From NCBI RefSeq assembly GCF_003751625.1, contig NZ_RJUL01000005.1, positions 248,001 to 312,000 on the forward strand: 64,000 bases of DNA, given 5' to 3'. This document shows positions 39,249-45,259 of the stretch, one piece after another (within the stretch, counting starts at the first letter, position 1; every line of letters begins with the position of its first letter). The stretch comes from Gallaecimonas pentaromativorans. Lineage in GTDB: Bacteria; Pseudomonadota; Gammaproteobacteria; Enterobacterales; Gallaecimonadaceae. The notes under the pieces are model-generated. The model had not been told where the DNA came from, did no database searches, and saw only the letters and a program-made list of their open reading frames with translations. The position numbers and the translations under genes were made by a program.

Positions 39249-39925
39249 TCACCGTGCTTATCGTTGACGACGAAGCGGCCATTCGCCGCTTTTTGCGGTT
39301 GAGCCTGGCCGCCGAGGGCTTTGCGGTGCTGGAAGCGGCCACGGTCCATGAGGCCCTGACCCTTTGTCGCCAGCAGCATCCGCAACTGGTGGTGCTGGAT
39401 CTTGGCCTGCCCGACGGCGACGGCAGCCAGGTACTGAGTGCCATCCGCCGCGACCATGACTGGCCGGTGCTGGTGCTGTCGGTGCGTGAAGACGAAGCCG
39501 AAAAAGTGCGGCTGCTGGACGCCGGTGCCAACGACTACATGACCAAACCCTTTGGCATTCAGGAGTTTATGGCAAGGGTACGGGTGCTGCTGCGCCAGCA
39601 GCTGCGGCTGACCCAGGGAGGGCAGTTGCGTTTTGCCAGCAGTGACCTGGAATTGGATCTCCCCAGCCAAACCCTTCGTCACCAGGGCCGGGATATTCGG
39701 CTGTCCAAGAAGGAATTTGCCTTTTTGGTGGAACTTTTGCGCCATCCCGGCCAGGTACTGACCCAGCAGCAATTGCTGGTGGCGGTGTGGGGGCCAAGCC
39801 ACAAGGACGACAACCATTACCTGCGCATTGTGGTGGCAAACCTCAGGCGCAAACTCGGGGACGATGCCGAGCAGCCGGCCCTTATCGAGACCCTGCCCGG
39901 TATCGGTTACCGCTTTATGGGTTGA
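39245..39925 (+). CDS. kdpE: Response regulator KdpE
   Basis: OmpR-family regulator activating kdpFABC. 226 aa (E. coli 225). The receiver domain has the acidic pair VDDE at 8-10, phospho-acceptor Asp52 in VVLDLGLPDGDG and Lys in NDYMTKPFG. The winged-helix domain contains LSKKEFAFLVELLRHPGQVL and LRIVVANLRRKLGDD, ending ETLPGIGYRFMG. Overlaps kdpD by ATGA, and its last 11 bp overlap the convergent HxlR gene. Confidence 0.96.
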   Translation: MITVLIVDDEAAIRRFLRLSLAAEGFAVLEAATVHEALTLCRQQHPQLVVLDLGLPDGDGSQVLSAIRRDHDWPVLVLSVREDEAEKVRLLDAGANDYMTKPFGIQEFMARVRVLLRQQLRLTQGGQLRFASSDLELDLPSQTLRHQGRDIRLSKKEFAFLVELLRHPGQVLTQQQLLVAVWGPSHKDDNHYLRIVVANLRRKLGDDAEQPALIETLPGIGYRFMG

Positions 39926-40424
39926 GGCGCTCGGCCCGTAACTTGGCATAGCGGGCCAGGCGCTCGCGCTGCTCGGCCGTTGCCGCCGGGCCCGGCGCCA
40001 TCATGTGGGTAGCGGAGGTCAGGGGTTTGAGGGTATGGGCATCTACCATCATCGGTTCAGCCGGGCGGCCAGTGTCGGTATCGATGATGTCGACGCTATG
40101 ACCCTCAGGCGCGAAATGCTTGTTGCCCCAGGCCGCAAAGGCCATCAGCACCGGCCGAAAATCAAGGCCCGCCTGGGTCAGGTGGTAGCCATAGCGGGGC
40201 GGTTTTTGCTGGTAGAGGCGTTTTTCCAGCAGCCCTTCTTCCACCAGGGTGCCCAGGCGCCGGGTCAGCATGTTGGGGGCAATGCCGAGGCTTTTTTCAA
40301 ATTCGTCAAAACGGGTCAGGCCGTAAAAGGCGTCCCGCAGGATAAGGATGCTCCACCATTCCCCCACACGTTCGAGACTGCGGGCAATAGGGCAGGGTGT
40401 ACCGTCGAGTTTTTTGCGTTGCAT
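39915..40424 (-). CDS. HxlR-family winged-helix transcriptional regulator
   Basis: 169 aa. The family start CPIARSLERVGEWWSILILR, with conserved Cys11, is followed by helix-turn-helix segments (FDEFEKSLGIAPNMLTRRLG, LVEEGLLEKRLYQQKPPRYG) and YHLTQAGLDFRPVL. The C-terminal ~60 residues are an extension not needed for DNA binding. HxlR proteins such as YodB and QorR sense quinones or other electrophiles through an N-terminal cysteine and repress nearby reductase genes. It lies 68 nt downstream of an SDR gene on the same strand, so the two may form one transcript with autoregulation. Confidence 0.9.
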   Translation of the reverse strand: MQRKKLDGTPCPIARSLERVGEWWSILILRDAFYGLTRFDEFEKSLGIAPNMLTRRLGTLVEEGLLEKRLYQQKPPRYGYHLTQAGLDFRPVLMAFAAWGNKHFAPEGHSVDIIDTDTGRPAEPMMVDAHTLKPLTSATHMMAPGPAATAEQRERLARYAKLRAERLNP

Positions 40425-40462
40425 CTAGGGCCCCTTGGACTTGTCTTCGAGGCATTGTAACA

Positions 40463-40486
40463 GCGGCGCCCAGAAAAGGGCGCCGC
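40463..40486 (-). terminator. Hairpin between the SDR and HxlR genes
   Basis: Stem GCGGCGCCC / GGGCGCCGC (9 bp) with a 6-nt loop, just after the SDR stop on the minus strand. There is no T tract, so it could be a weak attenuator or an mRNA stabiliser rather than a terminator. Confidence 0.35.
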
Positions 40487-40492
40487 CATCGC

Positions 40493-41200
40493 TCAGCGCT
40501 CCATGGCGGTTAGATACACTGCCTGCTCGGGGCTCAGCCCGGCTTTGACGGCGCGGGTGACATCGTCAGCCAAAATCTCGGTCTTACCGGCTGCCACCTC
40601 GGCAATGGCCTGGCGGGCAACACTGGCAGCGCTGACCTTTTCATAGGGCACCTCTTTGGCCATGTCGGTATCCATAAAACCCACATGCAGGGCGCTGACC
40701 TGGGTCTGTTGCTCGGCCAGATGCAGGCGCAGGCTGTTGGTGTAGCTCCAGGCGGCGGCCTTGGTGGCGGCATAGGGCCCCAGCAGCGGCGAGCCCAGCC
40801 AACTGGCCACCGACAGCACGTTGAGGATGGCGCCGCCGCCATTGGCTTTAAGCACCGGCGAGAAGGCCTGGCTGACCCGGATCATGCCGTAGAAGTTGGT
40901 GTCCATCATGCGTTGGGTGGCACTGATGCTGTCTTCTTCGACAAAGCCTTTGAAGTCGGCAATGCCGGCGTTGTTGATAAGAAGCGTCACGTCGCCACAA
41001 AGGGCGACGGCTTTCGTAACCTCTTCTGGGCGGGTGACATCCAGCTTCACCGGCACGACCCCTGGCAGGGTGATGCTGGCCGGGTCGCGCGCCGCCGCAT
41101 AAATTTTGGCAGCGCCCGCCGCTTGCAGCGCTTTGACAAATTCCAGGCCCAGGCCGCGGTTGGCGCCGGTAACAAAGGCAATGACAGGTTGGGTAGACAT
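40493..41200 (-). CDS. Short-chain dehydrogenase/reductase (SDR) family protein
   Basis: 235 aa. Nucleotide-binding TGANRGLG at 11-18, AAARDP after beta2, NNAG at 76-79, and the catalytic Tyr143 and Lys147 in GPYAATKAAA, with Ser at about 130. The RD after beta2 favours NADP(H). The substrate cannot be told from sequence. Being upstream of an HxlR regulator and downstream of AAGTAAC repeats suggests induction by an electrophile or quinone-like compound; this is inference from context. The start ATG has AGGATTTGCC before it (AGGA 6 nt upstream). Confidence 0.9.
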   Translation of the reverse strand: MSTQPVIAFVTGANRGLGLEFVKALQAAGAAKIYAAARDPASITLPGVVPVKLDVTRPEEVTKAVALCGDVTLLINNAGIADFKGFVEEDSISATQRMMDTNFYGMIRVSQAFSPVLKANGGGAILNVLSVASWLGSPLLGPYAATKAAAWSYTNSLRLHLAEQQTQVSALHVGFMDTDMAKEVPYEKVSAASVARQAIAEVAAGKTEILADDVTRAVKAGLSPEQAVYLTAMER

Positions 41201-41263
41201 GGCAAATCCTCACATGGGTAGCGGGTGGGTGATACCCCGGCCTTGGGCATGGCGCATCACTTA

Positions 41264-41353
41264 ACTTTCAAATGTGAAGTAACTATGATCTCGATACTTT
41301 CAAAACGCAAGTAACTATAGACGGTGCCTGCGTCTTTGGCCGGCACGTTACTT
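41264..41353 (-). promoter_or_regulatory. SDR promoter with repeated AAGTAAC operator-like motifs
   Basis: Two 25-bp direct repeats (41264-41288 and 41296-41320) share ACTTTCAAA, four variable bases, then AAGTAACTAT; they are identical at 19 of 25 positions and start 32 bp apart. A third AAGTAAC core lies inverted at 41347-41353. On the minus strand a candidate promoter TTGCGT-17 bp-CATAGT (41305-41310 and 41282-41287) is overlapped by both repeats. HxlR-type repressors use such ACTT/AAGT-containing sites; the link to the adjacent HxlR gene is inference. Confidence 0.45.
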
Positions 41354-41573
41354 TTATGGCCTTGAAAAATAAGGGCTTTAACTCCCAGCACACCGGGCCG
41401 ATTAGGGCCGCCGGAAAAAGCGATGGGACAGGTGGAGGAGGCGGCCGATGTGGGCCTGAAGCCGCAATAGCGACGACCAGCATGATGCTGGGCTATTAAA
41501 AAGCCCTTCGCGGGGAAGGGCGGGGCGGCAAAAATGGCTTAATAAGCATGACTGGTGAGGTGAAAATAAAGGC
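41354..41573. other. Gene-free stretch between the SDR control region and rcnR
   Basis: No coding region is convincing; a proline-rich 66-codon minus-strand frame starts here but has no homology-like features and overlaps the SDR control repeats. The only clear element is the rcnR terminator at 41494-41521. Confidence 0.4.
41494..41521 (-). terminator. Terminator of rcnR (minus strand)
   Basis: Stem GCCCTTC / GAAGGGC (41503-41509 and 41515-41521); on the minus strand the second arm is followed by a five-T tract (plus-strand AAAAA at 41498-41502). Confidence 0.8.
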
Positions 41574-41843
41574 TCACTTCAAGTAGGACCTAATCACCTG
41601 CAGGATGGCCTCCGCTTCCTGCTGGCGTGCGCTAAGACTTTCTTCTTCCACCAGATGGTCCACCAGGTGGCCTTCGATTACGGCGCCCATCAGGCCGTTA
41701 ACGGCGCCGCGAATGGCGGCGATTTGCTGCAAGATGGCGGCGCAGTCCTGTTCTTGGGCCAGCAGTTTTTCCAACGCGCTGGCTTGTCCCTGGATCCGTT
41801 TTACCCGTGCCAGCAGCTTGGCTTTGTCCTTGACGGTATGCAT
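41574..41843 (-). CDS. rcnR: Ni(II)/Co(II)-responsive repressor RcnR
   Basis: 89-aa all-helical CsoR/RcnR-family repressor. The metal ligands that define RcnR are all present: His2 (after Met), Cys34, His59 and His63, aligned with His3, Cys35, His60 and His64 of E. coli RcnR. This separates it from FrmR (formaldehyde) and CsoR (copper). The core AAILQQIAAIRGAVNGLMGA is typical. It is divergent from the efflux gene rcnA, and two RcnR-type operators sit between them, so metal binding is expected to release repression of rcnA and of itself. Confidence 0.93.
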   Translation of the reverse strand: MHTVKDKAKLLARVKRIQGQASALEKLLAQEQDCAAILQQIAAIRGAVNGLMGAVIEGHLVDHLVEEESLSARQQEAEAILQVIRSYLK

Positions 41844-41864
41844 CGCTTTTACCTCGCACTCATA

Positions 41865-41879
41865 TACTGGGGGGTAGTA
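41865..41879. promoter_or_regulatory. RcnR operator 1
   Basis: TACTGGGGGGTAGTA: the TACT-G6-N-AGTA site recognised by E. coli RcnR, 22 nt before the rcnR start codon. Confidence 0.88.
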
Positions 41880-41885
41880 TTTTTA

Positions 41886-41900
41886 TACTCGGGGGGAGTA
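41886..41900. promoter_or_regulatory. RcnR operator 2
   Basis: TACTCGGGGGGAGTA: a second site with the same TACT / G6 / AGTA parts, but with the extra base before the G run. Its centre is 21 bp (two helical turns) from operator 1, and it overlaps a TATACT -10-like hexamer. It lies 38 nt upstream of rcnA. Confidence 0.85.
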
Positions 41901-41937
41901 TCATCTTGGCCACATTATAAGGCGCATCGGAAAACGG

Positions 41938-42777
41938 ATGGAAACCTTCTCTACCTTGTTGGCCCAAGGCAATGCCTGGCTGTTTATTCCCAGTGCCATT
42001 TTGCTGGGCGCCCTGCACGGCCTGGAGCCAGGCCACTCCAAGACCATGATGGCGGCCTTTATCGTGGCCATTCGGGGCACCTTGACCCAAGCGGTACTGC
42101 TGGGGCTGGCGGCTACTGTTTCCCATACCCTGGTGGTTTGGGCGGTGGCCATGACCGGGCTTTATTTTGGCAGCCACTGGAATGCCGAGCAGACCGAGCC
42201 TTACTTCCAGCTCGCCTCGGGGGGCATTATCGTGGTGGTGGCGTTGTGGATGTTCTGGCGTACCTGGCGCCCGCACCACCATCATCATCATGACCATGAC
42301 CATGACCATGACCATGACCATGACCATGACCACAGCCACAGCCACAGCCATGCCCACCCTCATGGCGCGGCGCTGATCCTTGGCGACGGTGAATATCAAG
42401 ACGCCCACGAGCGGGCCCACGGCGAAGACATTCGCCGCCGTTTTAGTAACCGGGAGGTCACCACCGGGCAGATAGTGCTGTTTGGCCTGACCGGCGGCCT
42501 TATTCCCTGCCCGGCCTCGATCACGGTGTTGCTGCTGTGCCTGCAACTGAAGAAGGTGGCACTGGGCGCGACCTTGGTGCTGAGTTTCAGCGTTGGCCTG
42601 GCATTAACGCTGGTGGCCTCTGGCGCCCTAGCGGCCCTTGGGGTGCGCCACGCCTCCAAACGTTTTGCCGGCTTTGGTGAATTTGCCCGCAAGGCCCCGT
42701 ATTGCTCCAGCCTGCTTATCGGTATGGTCGGGCTCTATCTCGGGTACCAGGGGCTGGCAGGGTTGATGCACGGATAA
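41938..42777 (+). CDS. rcnA: Nickel/cobalt efflux protein RcnA
   Basis: 279-aa NicO-family membrane transporter that exports Ni2+ and Co2+. Six or so membrane segments are visible; the first ones carry the metal motif GALHGLEPGHSKTMMAA. A cytoplasmic loop (about 111-142) is extremely His/Asp-rich: six His, then a run of seven His-Asp and three His-Ser pairs, a metal-binding segment typical of RcnA. The second half starts GLTGGLIPCPASITVLL. Regulated by the divergent rcnR through two operators. The repeat is made of a pure hexanucleotide tandem at DNA level. Confidence 0.93.
   Translation: METFSTLLAQGNAWLFIPSAILLGALHGLEPGHSKTMMAAFIVAIRGTLTQAVLLGLAATVSHTLVVWAVAMTGLYFGSHWNAEQTEPYFQLASGGIIVVVALWMFWRTWRPHHHHHHDHDHDHDHDHDHDHSHSHSHAHPHGAALILGDGEYQDAHERAHGEDIRRRFSNREVTTGQIVLFGLTGGLIPCPASITVLLLCLQLKKVALGATLVLSFSVGLALTLVASGALAALGVRHASKRFAGFGEFARKAPYCSSLLIGMVGLYLGYQGLAGLMHG
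42289..42348 (+). repeat. Hexanucleotide microsatellite inside rcnA
   Basis: CATGAC repeated 7 times without error (42289-42330), then CACAGC three times (42331-42348), encoding (His-Asp)7(His-Ser)3. The unit is six bases, so gain or loss of copies keeps the frame. Confidence 0.95.
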
Positions 42778-42780
42778 TAA

Positions 42781-42805
42781 AAAGGCGCCCTAGGGCGCCT
42801 TTTTA
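42781..42805. terminator. Bidirectional terminator between rcnA and the 289-aa gene
   Basis: Perfect 22-bp palindrome AAAGGCGCCC-TA-GGGCGCCTTT (42781-42802), with A run on one side and T run on the other, between convergent genes. Confidence 0.9.
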
Positions 42806-43672
42806 GTCTTGAGGCAGTGCCAGCCGCTGCACTGTGGTGCCGGTGACCACCTTGGCGGCGTCCTCTCGCGCTCGCTCCAACCAGTACTGATCGGTATCTG
42901 GCAATAGGCGGTTAAAGCTGAAATCCAGCAACAATAGATGCCCAGTATCTAAGGGGCTGGCGTAATAGAGATTATCGGGGCGAAAGCCGTGATAGCCCCA
43001 TTCGAAGCGTACCCAGGGCATGGCTCCCATCGTCACTTCTTCAAAAAGCGTCGGCACATGGGCGGCATCTGCATTCACAGCGCTGTCGATGTAATCGCCG
43101 TAGTCCGCCAGAACCTGCGCCAGATGGGCAGGGTTGGCCTCGCCGTTTACCAACTGCTGGTAATAGGCCTCTACCCGAGCTGGCTCAGACAGGTATTCCC
43201 GGGTGGCGCAATAGGCAATGGCTTTTTGCCGTATTTGCCAATTGTGGCCACCCTGGTCATTGAAATGATGCTGGTAGTCGTCTTTAAGGTACTGCGCTAA
43301 GGCCGTCGAGGTCGGCTCTACCAAAGAGCGTTTGAGCTTCTCCACGCCCCAGATGGCGGTGACCAAGGTGAAAGGCTCATGTTGATGCTTGTACCAACGT
43401 GGCTGGCGATATTGCCAGAGAGTTGAGGCAATGGTGATGCGCGAGTGCAGGGTGCGGCGCAGTTGGCTGGCTTGGGCTTGGTTTGTCGCAAAGTCGGCGG
43501 CATCAAGCTGGCAAGGGTAGCTGCTTGGGACGCGCTCTTCTATCAGGCTGCCCGGTTTTAAAAGGTGGATTTGCGCTGTATCAAAGCGGACCTGATGAGA
43601 CCAGCTGTGCTCAAGGTCGGGACCGCCATGGGTCCCGCTCTGCACCAGTTTTTGTTTTAACGTGTTCAGCAA
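42803..43672 (-). CDS. Uncharacterised 289-aa cytoplasmic protein, partner of the broken hydrolase gene
   Basis: I do not recognise the family. It has no signal peptide or membrane segment and is rich in aromatic residues, His and Gln (LWQYRQPRWYKHQHEPFTLV, PWVRFEWGYHGFRPDNLYYA). The start is TTG at 43672 with AGGA 9 nt upstream. The upstream hydrolase-like pseudogene ends 9 nt before it, so they form a two-gene unit. A cognate protein (for example immunity or adaptor) for a hydrolase effector is a possibility by analogy with type VI lipase/immunity pairs; nothing in the sequence proves it. Base composition is lower in GC than the flanking operons, suggesting an acquired island. Confidence 0.6.
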   Translation of the reverse strand: MLNTLKQKLVQSGTHGGPDLEHSWSHQVRFDTAQIHLLKPGSLIEERVPSSYPCQLDAADFATNQAQASQLRRTLHSRITIASTLWQYRQPRWYKHQHEPFTLVTAIWGVEKLKRSLVEPTSTALAQYLKDDYQHHFNDQGGHNWQIRQKAIAYCATREYLSEPARVEAYYQQLVNGEANPAHLAQVLADYGDYIDSAVNADAAHVPTLFEEVTMGAMPWVRFEWGYHGFRPDNLYYASPLDTGHLLLLDFSFNRLLPDTDQYWLERAREDAAKVVTGTTVQRLALPQD

Positions 43673-43681
43673 GACGAGATC

Positions 43682-44927
43682 CTAGGAGCGGTACTTGGCA
43701 ACGATACGGGCCCGGTCATGGTTGCCGGTCATGACCAGTTGGTGATAGTAGGTCTCCAGCCCCAGGTAAGGCAAGGTATGGGGGCTTGCCAGGCTGTTCT
43801 CGCCGACGACCAGGCCAGCAAATTGCAAGGAACGGATAAGCCCTGAGGGACTTAAATCATTGCCGCCAGCCAAGTTGGGTGCCATGTCGAAGGGGTTATT
43901 ACGGCTTGATACCATCTGGATCAGCGCCTGTTGGCACACAATGCGTGCGTCGGCCATGCTGCAGCCGGCGCCATGCATGCTGACTTTATGTCAGTTAAGT
44001 GGGGTGCCAATTTCCTTAAGGTGCACCCGCACCGCTCTGGCAAAAATAATCGCGCCCTGGCTGTGTGCCACCCAATGGGTTTGCTGGCCGCGCTGCTGCG
44101 CTTCATTGAGCACTGCAGCCAAATGGTGGACGTTGTGGCTAAAACCATGGATACGGCCCGCCGCCCTTTTATCGAATGCGCATTCCAGCAAATCTTCCTT
44201 AGCGCTTTCACTGGGGTTATGGAACAGGGTGTAGTCGTCTATCCGATGTCCTTTATAGGCCGTTTCTAGGTGAGTGCCCATCAACCAAGTTGCCTTGGAT
44301 AGCCCGTTGAGCATACCGTTGATGGCGGCGTGACGGGTTTCAATCCTGTGCACTGGCTGAGGAGTCAGGTTGTCCCAGTTGTCAGCTAATTTATCGGCGA
44401 GTTCGCTGTCACCCTTGCTTGGATCGAAGGCGGCATAGCCATTGCGTTTTACCCGGTAAAGCGCGTTGCGCTCCATATTGCTGGCCTCTTGGCTACTCAA
44501 CAGTCGCTTATCAAACAGCACATCATTAACCACGATGTTTGGACCCTCCACGGCAAACATCACCAAATAGTGATACCCCTTAAAAGGATATTGGCTGCGG
44601 CGAAGGCGCTGGAAGGCATTCTTGCGCTGCACCGACACATCCGGCGCGCTGGGGTTTTTACAGATGCTGACTATCTCCTCAACCACTTTGAGGCGGTCAA
44701 AGTCGTTGAGGCTGCACAGCATTTGAAAGGCTTGGTGTTTGAGTTTTACCCGGGTCTCCAGCCAGGCCGACAGTTTGGCGGGGAGCTTTTTTACCGTCAT
44801 GGGGCGCTGGGTGTCGTTATCAAACAGCTTGGAGAGCTCGGGGTATTGAACGGCGTCTTTCCAGCCAGCTGACCAAGGTGTTAGCAGCAATGCTGCGCGC
44901 TTGCGAAAGAAGCATCTGGCGTGACAT
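43682..44927 (-). pseudogene. Broken alpha/beta-hydrolase-like gene (frameshift plus in-frame stop)
   Basis: Reconstructed protein of about 415 aa. Translation probably begins at ATG 44927 behind AAGGAAG with MSRQMLLSQARSIAANTLVS, but that frame stops after 35 codons, while the good coding frame continues from about 44855 with ELSKLFDNDTQRPMTVKKLP. In the main frame, HWVAHSQGAIIFARAV looks like a lipase nucleophile elbow (AHSQG). A TGA at 43991-43993 then interrupts the frame, after which the same frame resumes with MHGAGCSMADARIVCQQALI and SPHTLPYLGLETYYHQLV. Two lesions in one gene argue for a decayed gene. The layout resembles hydrolase effectors of type VI or contact-dependent systems, but no export domain is visible. 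Confidence 0.65.
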
Positions 44928-45185
44928 GACTCTTCCTTGAGTGTGCCTAAGATCTGAACGCGAAGTATTGGGGAGGAAATTTTGGCGTGCCATGGCATAT
45001 CGGACATACCTGAACCCGAAAGCCACCACCTAAGGGCGAGGTGCCTGCAGAGAGTGGATGGTTGAAAAATGCTCTGTAGTGCTAATGTTCAACTAAGGGC
45101 TTCGGCATTATTTTTACGTTGGTTGGGAATGTTGACAAGGCAATCATGGGAGGTGAGTCAACAGCTCAGCTTGCGAGCGGAACCT
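44928..45185. other. Intergenic stretch upstream of the broken hydrolase gene
   Basis: No coding region, RNA or repeat is convincing. Any promoter of the hydrolase-like gene would lie here; no clear -35/-10 pair was found. Composition is more AT-rich than the surroundings. Confidence 0.35.
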
Positions 45186-45218
45186 GTAAAAACGAAAGCC
45201 CCTTATTGGGGGGCTTTC
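45186..45218 (-). terminator. Terminator of the protease operon (minus strand)
   Basis: Stem GAAAGCCCC / GGGGCTTTC (45194-45202 and 45210-45218), 7-nt loop; on the minus strand it is followed by GTTTTTAC. It lies 41 nt after the stop of the double subtilisin gene. Confidence 0.85.
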
Positions 45219-45259
45219 AGTCAAAGCAACCATTTTTTGATGATGGCGTTTTACTTTAT

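Noticed and set aside
41283-41483. 66-codon proline-rich frame on the minus strand
   Set aside because: No homology-like features, overlaps the SDR control repeats, and has no good ribosome binding site.
42289-42348. Short regular repeats considered as a CRISPR-like array
   Set aside because: The hexamers are continuous without spacers and encode the His-rich loop of RcnA in frame.
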